Shown here: positions 33,509-41,674 of the stretch, piece after piece | Layout of the letters: the number at the start of each line of letters is the position of its first letter | How positions within the stretch are numbered: the first letter of the stretch is position 1 | Assembly (NCBI GenBank): GCA_934273635.1 | Contig: CAKQSV010000003.1 | Coordinates: forward strand, 1 to 64,000 | Direction: 5' to 3' | Source: an uncultured Alphaproteobacteria bacterium | GTDB lineage: Bacteria > Pseudomonadota > Alphaproteobacteria > RF32 > CAG-239 | DNA length: 64,000 nucleotides | Translations under genes and position numbers: made by a program | Notes under the pieces: model-generated | The model's database searches: none | Seen by the model: only the letters and a program-made list of their open reading frames with translations | What the model was told of the DNA's origin: nothing

Positions 33509-34189
33509 ATGAATAATAACGAGAAAGTGGAACAGATTATGCAACAGATTGATGGGGCTGGTTTGCCCGTTGAGAACGTTGTGTCGTATTTGTTGCTTGT
33601 GCAACAGATTAAGGATTCTAGTTTGAACATCAAAGACGTTGTGTCTTATTTGGTGGAAACAGGTAGATTGAAACCTGATAGCTCAGAGATTTTACCCCGA
33701 GAAACATCTTCCTCAGAATATAAAACTCCTTCAAAAATTTTGCCTGGGATGTATGTTTATGCTGACGGTTTAATTCATCCTGAATTTATTAAAGGACGTC
33801 AGGTTAAAGCGGTAGTTGGGTATGTAGATGGTTCTGAAGTATTGGCAGTTTGTTGTGGAAGGGTAGTACTCCCCTTTGCTAGAAATGGCTATTTCAGGCC
33901 GACAGCTGATAAATGGTGTCACGATTATGCTAAATATGGAGTTAAACAAGGAGAAGCATATTTACCGTCATTGGAGCAGCTTATAAAGTTGTATGAATTT
34001 CACAAAGCTACGCTATCAGCCTGGAGAACTTTGGGTGTAAGGTTTCCTTTTTGCTATTATGTTTGGTCTTCAACCCAAGCGGATTGCAATCGTGCTTGGG
34101 CTGTGGATTTTTGTGATTTTGGTATGGTCTGTGCCTTAGATAAACGTGATTATGGTGATGTTCATCCGGTTATCTCGATAAAGATTTAA
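33509..34189 (+). CDS. Tandem DUF1566/Lcl-like protein 2, hypervariable paralogue
   Basis: 226 residues, paralogue of the gene at 32582. It keeps only two 20-residue N-terminal repeats (MQQIDGAGLPVENVVSYLLL, VQQIKDSSLNIKDVVSYLVE). The linker and first third of the DUF1566-like domain are identical to gene 1 at the nucleotide level. In the C-terminal half, my hand alignment from GEAYLPSLEQL to the stop finds 33 differing codons, 30 of them changing the amino acid, mostly at codon positions 1 and 2 with the third base kept. WSST and the HPVISIKI ending are preserved, so the fold is kept while surface positions vary. Confidence 0.85.
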   Translation: MNNNEKVEQIMQQIDGAGLPVENVVSYLLLVQQIKDSSLNIKDVVSYLVETGRLKPDSSEILPRETSSSEYKTPSKILPGMYVYADGLIHPEFIKGRQVKAVVGYVDGSEVLAVCCGRVVLPFARNGYFRPTADKWCHDYAKYGVKQGEAYLPSLEQLIKLYEFHKATLSAWRTLGVRFPFCYYVWSSTQADCNRAWAVDFCDFGMVCALDKRDYGDVHPVISIKI

Positions 34190-34209
34190 TTATTTATATT
34201 GCTTAAATT

Positions 34210-34245
34210 AATCCTCTGCGGCTTTGGACTGCGGGGGATTTTTTT
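34210..34245 (+). terminator. Intrinsic terminator of tandem gene 2
   Basis: AATCCTCTGC / GCGGGGGATT stem and a long T-run, as in unit 1. Confidence 0.85.
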
Positions 34246-34340
34246 ATTCGTCACCTGCGGTTGGGGCTGCGCCCTACCCTGAAATGTTAATAAAGAAAAA
34301 TATGAGTGTAAAAAATGTTGGATAAATCATCAAAAAGTTA

Positions 34341-34369
34341 TTGACGAGAGGTAAAAGATAATATACATA
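34341..34369 (+). promoter_or_regulatory. Likely promoter of tRNA-Ser
   Basis: TTGACG at 34341-34346 with TATACATA at about 34362-34369 (TATACA at a 15-base or TACATA at a 17-base spacing), about 25-30 bases upstream of the tRNA. Confidence 0.5.
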
Positions 34370-34392
34370 TATTCCCGTACCGCGAGTGCAAT

Positions 34393-34480
34393 GGAGAGTT
34401 GGCAGAGTGGTAATGCAGCGGATTGCTAATCCGTCATCGTGAATAACGATGCACAGGTTCGAGTCCTGTACTCTCCGCCA
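34393..34480 (+). tRNA. tRNA-Ser (anticodon GCU)
   Basis: 88 bases including an encoded CCA. The acceptor stem GGAGAGT pairs with ACTCTCC. The anticodon arm is CGGAT-TGCTAAT-CCG with GCU as anticodon, reading AGC/AGU. A long variable arm (CATCGTGAATAACGATG), as in serine tRNAs, precedes the T-arm ACAGG-TTCGAGT-CCTGT. It lies at the right border of the tandem-gene island. Confidence 0.95.
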
Positions 34481-34483
34481 CTG

Positions 34484-34515
34484 AAGGGCTGCTGAAAGGC
34501 AGCCTTTTGTTTTTG
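34484..34515 (+). terminator. Intrinsic terminator of tRNA-Ser
   Basis: AAGGGCTGC pairs with GCAGCCTT (one bulged G), followed by TTTGTTTTT, immediately after the tRNA CCA end. Confidence 0.85.
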
Positions 34516-34605
34516 GTAAAATCCCTTTCTCTTTTGGTTTATCTCTTTATTCTCCGGTGAAAATGTGATATGCTTTGCGTGTTCTTTTGAGGAAAGGAAT
34601 TAAGT

Positions 34606-35151
34606 ATGAAATTATATCATTATATTCCGAAAGACAATACTGTTATGGCTGAGGGATTATTGTCTTTTGCAAAAAGTAAAACCGTAAATTTGAAAAGCTA
34701 TGTGTGGCGTGCAGAAAATTTGAAAACCAAAGAAGACGTGGTTGCGTGGATGGAAAAGTGTTTTAAGGGCAGAAGCCGTGGTATTCGATTTTTCACAGAA
34801 CCGATTAAATGGTCTGAACACTCCGTTGATTTGTTGAAAAATTTTGCGGAACATAATGTGCTGATTTCGATTGATGTTGACCGATTGAACGCCGATAATT
34901 TGATTGAGGCGATTTATGTTTCTCCACCGTTGGGCGAACAACATCCTGAATGTCTTGAACATCCTGAAATTATGAGCCAAGGTGATGAATTTTACGATAA
35001 AGTAGCGTCTATTGATGATATTGACTTTTCTCCGATAAACTGGGAAATTTGTAATGATAAAATTGGGCGGCGGTTTGCCTTTGTGCGTTATTATCTGCTA
35101 ATTTTAAAAAATGGGATTATTCCGCCACAATATATTACCATTGAGGGGTGA
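34606..35151 (+). CDS. Hypothetical protein, single domain
   Basis: 181 residues, start MKLYHYIPKDNTVMAEGLLS preceded by GAGGAAAGG. No signal peptide. Recognisable blocks are SRGIRFFTEPIKW, LISIDVDRLNADNLIEAIYVSPP, and a final RFAFVRYYLLILKNGIIPPQYI. The opening YHYIP and the TEPI block resemble single-domain proteins of unknown function in gut bacteria. The stop codon overlaps the region just before mutY, so both are likely co-transcribed. Function not recognised. Confidence 0.7.
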   Translation: MKLYHYIPKDNTVMAEGLLSFAKSKTVNLKSYVWRAENLKTKEDVVAWMEKCFKGRSRGIRFFTEPIKWSEHSVDLLKNFAEHNVLISIDVDRLNADNLIEAIYVSPPLGEQHPECLEHPEIMSQGDEFYDKVASIDDIDFSPINWEICNDKIGRRFAFVRYYLLILKNGIIPPQYITIEG

Positions 35152-35162
35152 TTACGGCTTTA

Positions 35163-36167
35163 ATGACTGATTTGACGGAAAAATTATTGAATTGGTTTGA
35201 TATGCACGGGCGAGAGCTACCCTGGCGTGTTAAAGGTGGCGCGCACCCCTCCCCTTATGTGATATTGGTTTCGGAATTTATGTTGCAACAAACCACTGTT
35301 AAAACCGTTATTCCTTATTTTGCACGGTTTATGGCGAGGTTTCCTGATGTTGAGAGTTTGGCGGCGGCGAGTTTAGAAGATGTTTTGCAATATTGGCAAG
35401 GTTTGGGCTATTACACACGGGCAAAATCATTACACAACACGGCGCAACAGATTGTAAAAGCCGGAAATTTTCCTTGCACACATAAAGAGGTTATGAAACT
35501 CAAAGGCATTGGTAAATATACGGCGGCAAGCTATTTGTCGTTGGCTTTTAATATACCTGAGCCGGTCGTTGACGGCAATGTTATGCGGATTATCTGTCGG
35601 ATGTATCATCTGACCGCACCACTAGACGAGTTACAAGACGAGATTTATCAAAAAGCGGCGGAGCTGACCGACAAAAATCGCGCGGCGGATTATGCCTCGG
35701 CGATTATGGATTTGGGCGCGATGATTTGCACGCCCAAAAATCCGCAATGTTTGTTGTGTCCGTGGCAATGCGCTTGTCAATCTTGCGGGGGTGATGATGT
35801 GGAACAAATTCCCGCGCGCAAAAAGACAACCAAAATCTTAAAAACACATCCTGTCTATTTGATATTTAATCAAAAAAATGAAGTTTATTTGCGCAAACGT
35901 AGCGAAAAAGGTTTGCTTTCGGGACTATATGAATTTCCGTGGGGTGATGAGGTCAAACAACCACATAAGGCGGTTGCCTGCGAGGAAAGTGTGCGACATA
36001 TTTTTACGCATATCGACCTGATGTTGCAACTTTTCTCTTGCCGAGATGACGATTATCAAACTGACGGATTTTTCGTGTCTTGGGATAAAGTTTCTGATTA
36101 TCCTCTCTCGACTTTAATGAAAAAAGTATATAATAAATACGGAAAAGTAAAGGGACTTAACAAGTAA
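35163..36167 (+). CDS. mutY: A/G-specific adenine DNA glycosylase
   Basis: About 334 residues from the ATG at 35163; a GTG at 35148 overlapping the upstream stop is an alternative. MutY removes adenine mispaired with 8-oxoguanine. Seen are WRVKGGAHPSPYVILVSEFMLQQTTVKTV, the helix-hairpin-helix LKGIGKYTAASYLSLAF, EPVVDGNVMRI with the catalytic Asp, and the CTPKNPQCLLCPWQCAC iron-sulfur ligands. The C-terminal NUDIX-like domain follows (YLRKRSEKGLLSGLYEFP). Its last codons overlap a strong bidirectional terminator. Confidence 0.95.
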   Translation: MTDLTEKLLNWFDMHGRELPWRVKGGAHPSPYVILVSEFMLQQTTVKTVIPYFARFMARFPDVESLAAASLEDVLQYWQGLGYYTRAKSLHNTAQQIVKAGNFPCTHKEVMKLKGIGKYTAASYLSLAFNIPEPVVDGNVMRIICRMYHLTAPLDELQDEIYQKAAELTDKNRAADYASAIMDLGAMICTPKNPQCLLCPWQCACQSCGGDDVEQIPARKKTTKILKTHPVYLIFNQKNEVYLRKRSEKGLLSGLYEFPWGDEVKQPHKAVACEESVRHIFTHIDLMLQLFSCRDDDYQTDGFFVSWDKVSDYPLSTLMKKVYNKYGKVKGLNK

Positions 36168-36176
36168 GTCCCTTTT
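36149..36176. terminator. Bidirectional terminator between mutY and gatB
   Basis: AAAGGGACTTA / TAAGTCCCTTT, an 11-base-pair perfect stem with a five-base loop and T-tracts on both strands. It overlaps the last codons and stop of mutY and lies 10 bases from the end of gatB. Confidence 0.9.
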
Positions 36177-36185
36177 GATATTCAA

Positions 36186-37646
36186 CTAGTTATCCAGTTT
36201 TTCTTTAAGTAACTTATTAACTATCGCCGGATTGGCTTTTCCTTGCGACTGTTTGATAACTTGTCCGACAAACCAGCCCAACAAATTGGTCTTTCCGCCC
36301 TTATAAGCGGCGGTGTTGTCAGGATTATCGGCAATAACTTTGGTAATAATTGCCTCAATCGCGCCGGTGTCTGTCACCTGCTTAAGCCCCTTCTCTTCGA
36401 CTATTTGCTCTGGGTCTTTGCCGGTTTGCGCCATCATCGCAAACACATCTTTTGCAATTTTGCCGGAGATGACTTCTTTGCTGATGAGGTCAACCAGTTT
36501 GCCTAAATGTTCAGCGCTAATCGGAGAATCTTTCAGCTCCAAGCGCTTTTCGTTCAACATGGCGAAAAAGTCACCCATGAGCCAGTTGGCCACCTTTTTG
36601 GCGTCACGCCCTTGAGCCGCTTTCTCAAAAAACTCGGCTACCTCTTTGCTTTCGCAAATAACTTTTGCGTCATAAGCCGTTAAGCCCAGTTCTTTGACGT
36701 AACGCGCTTTTTTGGCATCAGGCAATTCGCACATTTCTTTTTTGATGTCTTCAATGTAGTCATCGGTCAGCACCAACGGCAACAAATCCGGCTCGGGGAA
36801 ATAGCGGTAATCGTGCGCAAATTCTTTTTTACGCATGACTCTGGTTTGTCCGCTAATTGGATCAAACTGGCGGGTTTCTTGTTCAATCTGACCGCCGTTT
36901 TCATAAACTTCAACGTGTCTTTTTGCCTCGTTTTCAATAGCTTGCATAACAAACTTAACAGAGTTTACGTTTTTCATCTCGCAACGGGTGCGCAACTCAT
37001 CTGAGCCGTAAGGACGTACGGAAACGTTGACATCGCAACGCATTGAACCTTCGTCCATATTACCGTCGCAAGTGCCGAGGTAACGCACAATCGAGCGCAG
37101 TTTTTTCAAAAACTCACCGGCCTCCTCAGGTGAACGAAAGTCGGGCTTGGTCACAATTTCCATTAAGCCGACACCGGCACGGTTGAGGTCAATAAATGAG
37201 CGTTTGGGGTCAAGATCGTGAATTGACTTACCGGCGTCTTGCTCAATATGCAGGCGCTCAATTCCGATTTCTTTGGTCGTGCCGTCTGACAAATCGACCG
37301 AAACTTTGCCCTCGCCCACAATCGGAAACTTGAATTGGGTGATTTGATAACCCTGCGGCAAATCGGCGTAAAAGTAGTTTTTGCGGGCAAAAGCTGAATA
37401 TTTGTTGATTTTGGCGTTTAAGCCCAAGCCGGTTTTGACCGCCTGATGAACACACTGACGGTTGAGCGTGGGCAACATACCGGGCATACCGGCGTCAACA
37501 AACGAGACATGCTCGTTGGGATCGGCGCCGAAAACGGTTGACGCGCCGCTATACATTTTAGAGTTTGAAATAATTTGGCAATGGATTTCCAAGCCGCAAA
37601 CAACTTCCCATTTACCTTTTTCGGTAGTGATAATATATTCTGACAT
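36186..37646 (-). CDS. gatB: Asp/Glu-tRNA amidotransferase subunit B
   Basis: About 486 residues from the ATG at 37646 (GAGG upstream). The catalytic core begins WEVVCGLEIHCQI and carries ARKNYFYADLPQGYQITQ, the EQDAGKSIHDLDP metal-site region, NVSVRP, and RYFPEPDLLPL. The C-terminal YqeY-like tail (residues ~340-486, ending VGQVIKQSQGKANPAIVNKLL) binds the tRNA. Together with GatA and GatC it converts misacylated Glu-tRNA(Gln) or Asp-tRNA(Asn). Third gene of the gatC-gatA-gatB operon; starts one base after the gatA stop. Confidence 0.97.
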   Translation of the reverse strand: MSEYIITTEKGKWEVVCGLEIHCQIISNSKMYSGASTVFGADPNEHVSFVDAGMPGMLPTLNRQCVHQAVKTGLGLNAKINKYSAFARKNYFYADLPQGYQITQFKFPIVGEGKVSVDLSDGTTKEIGIERLHIEQDAGKSIHDLDPKRSFIDLNRAGVGLMEIVTKPDFRSPEEAGEFLKKLRSIVRYLGTCDGNMDEGSMRCDVNVSVRPYGSDELRTRCEMKNVNSVKFVMQAIENEAKRHVEVYENGGQIEQETRQFDPISGQTRVMRKKEFAHDYRYFPEPDLLPLVLTDDYIEDIKKEMCELPDAKKARYVKELGLTAYDAKVICESKEVAEFFEKAAQGRDAKKVANWLMGDFFAMLNEKRLELKDSPISAEHLGKLVDLISKEVISGKIAKDVFAMMAQTGKDPEQIVEEKGLKQVTDTGAIEAIITKVIADNPDNTAAYKGGKTNLLGWFVGQVIKQSQGKANPAIVNKLLKEKLDN

Positions 37647-37647
37647 C

Positions 37648-39111
37648 TTATTTTCCTCTAAAATTTGCATCTTGTTCCAAAGCCGAGGCTACCTGAAACA
37701 GGCGTCCCTCGTCAAATGCTTGTCCAATCAGTTGCAAGCCCAAAGGCAAACCGTGTTCGGACAAGCCCATCGGAATACTGATTCCGGGGAGACCGGCAAG
37801 GTTGACCGATACGGTGAACACATCGTTCAAATACATATTAATGGGGTTTTCTTGCATAGACTTATCGCCAATCGGAAAAGCCGGCGTCGGTGCAGTCGGG
37901 GTCAGGATAACATCGCATTGTTCAAAGGCTTTGATAAAGTCATTACGAATCAGACGGCGGATTTTTTGCGCTTTGAGATAATAGGCGTCATAATAGCCGG
38001 CAGACAAAACATAAGTTCCAATCATAATACGGCGTTTGACTTCCTTGCCAAAACCTGCGGTGCGGGTGTTGATATACATATCGTCAAGTCCGTTGCTGTC
38101 AACACGCAAACCGTAACGCACGCCGTCATAACGCGCCAGATTTGACGACGCTTCCGCCGGAGCGATAATATAATAAGCCGCTAACGCATATTTGGTATGA
38201 GGCAGAGAAATATCGACGATTTCGGCGCCGCGAGCCTTGAGCATTGCCGCGCCCTGCTCCCATAATTTGGAAATTTCGGCATTTAAGCCCTCGGGGTGAT
38301 ATTCTTGAGGAATACCAATGCGCAAGCCCTTGATATCACGATTCAAAAACTGCGTGAAGTCAGGCACGGCAACATTGGCCGAGGTGGCGTCTTTGGTATC
38401 AAATCCGGACATAACATTAAGCAACAGAGCGCAGTCCTTAACGCTTTTGGCAATCGGACCGGCTTGGTCTAAGGACGAGGCAAACGCGATAATGCCATAA
38501 CGAGAGCAACGACCGTATGTCGGTTTGATACCGGTTACGCCGCACAAGGCTGACGGTTGGCGGATTGAGCCACCGGTATCTGTTCCGGTCGCGGCGGCAC
38601 AGAGATTGGCAGAAACCGCAGCCGCAGAGCCACCGGAAGAACCACCGGCGACTAAGTCTGCGTCAGAATTGTCGGCTTTGTACGGGTTAATCACCGAGCC
38701 AAAATAACTGGTTTCGTTGCTGCCGCCCATGGCGAACTCGTCCATATTCAACTTGCCCAAAATGCCGACACCGGCATCTAACAACTTTTGGGTGACTGTG
38801 GATTCATAAGGTGGCACAAAGTCGTCTAAAATATGAGAGCAAGCCGTGGTGCGGATGCCTTTGGTGCAGAACAAATCTTTGATACCCATGGGGATGCCTT
38901 CTAACGGGCGGTTAGCACCTTTGGCATAATTGTTGTCGGCAACTTGCGCCTGAGCCAGCGCCACCTCAGGGGTTTCAAGCACATAGGCGTTAAGACGGCG
39001 ATTGTCCTCAGCCGCTTTGATATAATCTTTTGCTACTTCAACGGCCGAAAACTTTTTAGCCTTAAGACCGTCAAGCGTTTCAGAAACTGTAAGTTTGGTA
39101 ATTTCAGTCAT
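37648..39111 (-). CDS. gatA: Asp/Glu-tRNA amidotransferase subunit A
   Basis: 487 residues of the amidase-signature family. It supplies ammonia from glutamine. The active site is visible: GIPMGIKDLFCTKG (with the first Lys), the VAGGSSGGSAAAVSANL Ser stretch, and TDTGGSIRQPSALCGVTGIKPTYG carrying the nucleophile. The C-terminal LAGLPGISIPMG is conserved. Second gene of the gat operon; it lies 19 bases after gatC. Confidence 0.97.
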   Translation of the reverse strand: MTEITKLTVSETLDGLKAKKFSAVEVAKDYIKAAEDNRRLNAYVLETPEVALAQAQVADNNYAKGANRPLEGIPMGIKDLFCTKGIRTTACSHILDDFVPPYESTVTQKLLDAGVGILGKLNMDEFAMGGSNETSYFGSVINPYKADNSDADLVAGGSSGGSAAAVSANLCAAATGTDTGGSIRQPSALCGVTGIKPTYGRCSRYGIIAFASSLDQAGPIAKSVKDCALLLNVMSGFDTKDATSANVAVPDFTQFLNRDIKGLRIGIPQEYHPEGLNAEISKLWEQGAAMLKARGAEIVDISLPHTKYALAAYYIIAPAEASSNLARYDGVRYGLRVDSNGLDDMYINTRTAGFGKEVKRRIMIGTYVLSAGYYDAYYLKAQKIRRLIRNDFIKAFEQCDVILTPTAPTPAFPIGDKSMQENPINMYLNDVFTVSVNLAGLPGISIPMGLSEHGLPLGLQLIGQAFDEGRLFQVASALEQDANFRGK

Positions 39112-39130
39112 TTAGGAATCTCTTTTTTGA

Positions 39131-39418
39131 TTATTCAATTACTTTAGGAACGGTAAAATAGCCATAGGCGGCTTCTTTGGCGTTTGACATAACTTCTTTT
39201 GACAAATGGTCAGCGGTCACAACGTCCTCACGGCAGGTTATATTGCTATCATTAACAGAAACCAGAGGTTCTACCCCGTCGGTATTGACTTCGTTAAGTT
39301 GTTCAATCCATTGCAGAATTTTGTTAAATTCGGCTTCGGTGGTCTCAATTTTATCATCATCAACTTTCAGACGGGACAAAAACGCAACCCGTTTGACGGT
39401 CTGTTTATCAATAGCCAT
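39131..39418 (-). CDS. gatC: Asp/Glu-tRNA amidotransferase subunit C
   Basis: 95 residues, the usual length. GatC wraps around and stabilises GatA. Conserved features are VKRVAFLSRLKVDD, FNKILQWIEQLNEVNTDGVEPL, and the C-terminal AYGYFTVPKVIE. First gene of the gat operon. Confidence 0.95.
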   Translation of the reverse strand: MAIDKQTVKRVAFLSRLKVDDDKIETTEAEFNKILQWIEQLNEVNTDGVEPLVSVNDSNITCREDVVTADHLSKEVMSNAKEAAYGYFTVPKVIE

Positions 39419-39436
39419 AATTTTGTGTCCTCTTTG

Positions 39437-41251
39437 TTATTTATTAATTAAAAACGGCGTTAATATACAATTATATCGCATTTGTTTTAGCACAGAAAGG
39501 CTTGGAATATCAAGCCCGTTTTTGCTTGCTAACCGATTAATTGCGACTTGGGGCGTTGAGCGCAACACCGCGCTGATTTTTTCCGCCAACGTTTTAGGTT
39601 TGGGATAAACCAAAATCTCAAATTTTTCGGCGGGTTTGATGCCGCCCAGTTTTTTGGCGGTCAGCAAAGCGGAATCTATGGTGCCGATTTCATCAACCAG
39701 ACCGTTGCTTGCCGCCTCTTGTCCCAACCACACACGACCGCGGGCGATTTTGTCAAGCGCGGTGATTTCAATATTTCGGGCGGCGGAAACTTTGGTGGTA
39801 AAGTCGCGATAAATGTTATCAAGCGAGCGATTGAAGGCTTTTTTCTCGGTGGTGGAAAACTTGTGATTGGAGCTTAAAATACCGGCATTAGTGCCAAAAT
39901 TGATATTTTCCCAGTTGATGTTGAGTTTTTTCCACAAATCTTCGGTAATGATTTTACCACCCAAAACGCCGATAGAACCGGTTATTGTCGCCGGCTCGGC
40001 AAAAATTTTATCGCCGCTCAGCGCCACAAAATAGCCGCCTGACGCCGCGTAGTCGCCCATTGAAACAACTATCGGCATTTTGCGCTGCTGTTTGAGGCGC
40101 TCAAGCTCGTGCCATATGGTGTTTGACGCGGTGTAGCTGCCCCCTGGGGAATTGATACGCAATAACAGTGCCTTAACATTTTTGTTTTTAGCAATATCGC
40201 GAAGACTTTTAACCACCGTGTCGGCGCCGGAAGTCTTCTCTCCGCTGAAATCAACATCGGCGCTCTCTCCGTCGACAATCGTGCCTTCAATCGTCAAATA
40301 AGCTATCGTCGGGGCTTTGCTCGGTCTGCTCTCAAAATTAGCCGCATAATCTGACAGGGTTATGGTTTTGCCATTGACTTCTTGTTGCAACTGTTGTTCA
40401 ACGTCGCTGTAATAGGCGACACCGTCTATCAATTTGTGTTCAAGCGCTTGTTCTGCAGTCAGCGGGGCGTTGTTGATTAATTTTTCTATGGTTTGCGGAG
40501 AAAGGCCGCGGTTTTGCGCCATGCCGTCCCGCATAATATTGAAAAGACCTTTGCCGAGATATTTTAACTGAGATTTGTGCGCGGCACTAATTTGCTCACC
40601 GGTCAAGGAGGCGGCGGCGTTTTTGTATTCGTGGCGCGTGTAAAACTCCGCGTCAAGACCGAACTTATGCATACCGCCGTTCAAAAACGGCACTTCAAGG
40701 CTGATGCCGGTAATACCTAAATCGGCGTTAGGCTGCATGAAAATTTTATCAAACGACGTGGCTAAAAAATACTCATCCGTGCCCTGCCCCAAGTTGCCCA
40801 TGCCGGAAGAATAGATGTAGGCTTTTTTGCCCTGTTGGCGAAAACTTTGAATCGTTTGTTGCAGGTTTTGAATTTGCGCCATGCCCAAGCCGGTGGTGTT
40901 GATTTTGGCCAAAATGGCTTTAACATTATCGTCTAAAATTGCAACATTAAGATATTTTATTAAATCAAAATAGCTTATGGCGTTATCATCCATAGCGCCC
41001 CACAAGCGGTCATCGGCGCTTTCTGCAAATTTTTTATCAAAATTTATGGTCAATATTGCGTTCTTCGGAATAGTCGGAAGCTCAATGCTCGTCCCTTGCC
41101 CCAATAACTGTAACAAACCAAACAGCAACAAAACAAACACCATGCCCAAAACAGCCAAAGCATAAACCACAGGTTTGAGCAATTTGCGATAATCATCGCA
41201 TTTGAATTTGGTCATTTTAAGCTCGGGAAAAGGCGTTGTAAATTTTATCAT
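39437..41251 (-). CDS. sppA: Signal peptide peptidase SppA (67K type)
   Basis: About 604 residues from the ATG at 41251; nearby ATGs at 41263 and 41215 are alternatives, since no ribosome site clearly decides. A membrane anchor is at ~VVYALAVLGMVFVLLLFG. Two ClpP/crotonase-like repeats follow, the long-form SppA architecture. The C-terminal repeat carries the catalytic Ser in MGDYAASGGYFVALSGDKIFA, and the N-terminal repeat contributes the Lys (HEYKNAAASL). It digests leftover signal peptides in the inner membrane, facing the periplasm. Little spacing to gatC suggests possible co-transcription with the neighbours. Confidence 0.9.
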   Translation of the reverse strand: MIKFTTPFPELKMTKFKCDDYRKLLKPVVYALAVLGMVFVLLLFGLLQLLGQGTSIELPTIPKNAILTINFDKKFAESADDRLWGAMDDNAISYFDLIKYLNVAILDDNVKAILAKINTTGLGMAQIQNLQQTIQSFRQQGKKAYIYSSGMGNLGQGTDEYFLATSFDKIFMQPNADLGITGISLEVPFLNGGMHKFGLDAEFYTRHEYKNAAASLTGEQISAAHKSQLKYLGKGLFNIMRDGMAQNRGLSPQTIEKLINNAPLTAEQALEHKLIDGVAYYSDVEQQLQQEVNGKTITLSDYAANFESRPSKAPTIAYLTIEGTIVDGESADVDFSGEKTSGADTVVKSLRDIAKNKNVKALLLRINSPGGSYTASNTIWHELERLKQQRKMPIVVSMGDYAASGGYFVALSGDKIFAEPATITGSIGVLGGKIITEDLWKKLNINWENINFGTNAGILSSNHKFSTTEKKAFNRSLDNIYRDFTTKVSAARNIEITALDKIARGRVWLGQEAASNGLVDEIGTIDSALLTAKKLGGIKPAEKFEILVYPKPKTLAEKISAVLRSTPQVAINRLASKNGLDIPSLSVLKQMRYNCILTPFLINK

Positions 41252-41341
41252 CTCTATCACCATAATTTTTATCGGATAAAGTATATTACACTCCGGCGGA
41301 GAGACAAGTATTCTGTCGGCTTTTCCACAATGTATCAAAAA

Positions 41342-41620
41342 TTATTGCACGCCGGCGGCGCAGTTGTCGCCCTCAAAGGCAAAATCCGTCACATCGCCGT
41401 CGGTCACGGTAAAGGTGGTGCGGCAAAACTCTTCGCCGTTGTCGTTCATTTGAAAGTAAGTCAGCATCTGCTGATTGGGCGTGACAAAATTAATTGACGC
41501 GGGGTCGCCCCAGATATTAACCAAACTTTCCTGACTGGCGCCGACCCATGGTTGCAAACTTTGGCTATAATCAGGAGAGCTGACGCAACCGGTCAACATT
41601 AAAACCAATAAAACTATCAT
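41342..41620 (-). CDS. Small lipoprotein of unknown function
   Basis: 92 residues. MIVLLVLMLTGCVSS has a lipobox LTGC, so it should be lipidated at Cys12. The mature part holds SLVNIWGDPASINFVTPNQQMLTYFQ and a C-terminal CRTTFTVTDGDVTDFAFEGDNC, a pattern resembling SmpA/OmlA-type or DUF-type outer membrane lipoproteins. It lies between hflX and sppA on the same strand. Function unknown. Confidence 0.75.
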   Translation of the reverse strand: MIVLLVLMLTGCVSSPDYSQSLQPWVGASQESLVNIWGDPASINFVTPNQQMLTYFQMNDNGEEFCRTTFTVTDGDVTDFAFEGDNCAAGVQ

Positions 41621-41674
41621 CTGTTTCTCCTTTTATCTTTTGTGGTTTGTAAACAGATGTATGCTTTGTCGCGG

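Larger units (their letters stand above)
32471..34245. repeat. Tandem duplication, two ~0.9-kb units (promoter + gene + terminator)
   Basis: Unit 1 is 32471-33377 and unit 2 is 33397-34245, offset 926 bases. The upstream flank (ACGAAAAATAATTTTTTTCA onward) and the downstream terminator flank are almost identical between units. Each holds a full transcription unit. The central part of the genes is identical for 152 bases, but the 3' half differs strongly; unit 2 is shorter because it has one fewer N-terminal repeat. Confidence 0.9.

Noticed and set aside
32582..34189. A complete diversity-generating retroelement
   Set aside because: No reverse transcriptase gene and no non-coding template repeat are present in the window, so only the target-like pattern can be reported.
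34250..34392. Possible gene or phage attachment site next to tRNA-Ser
   Set aside because: No integrase gene nearby and no direct repeat of the tRNA 3' end was found, so an attachment site could not be supported.
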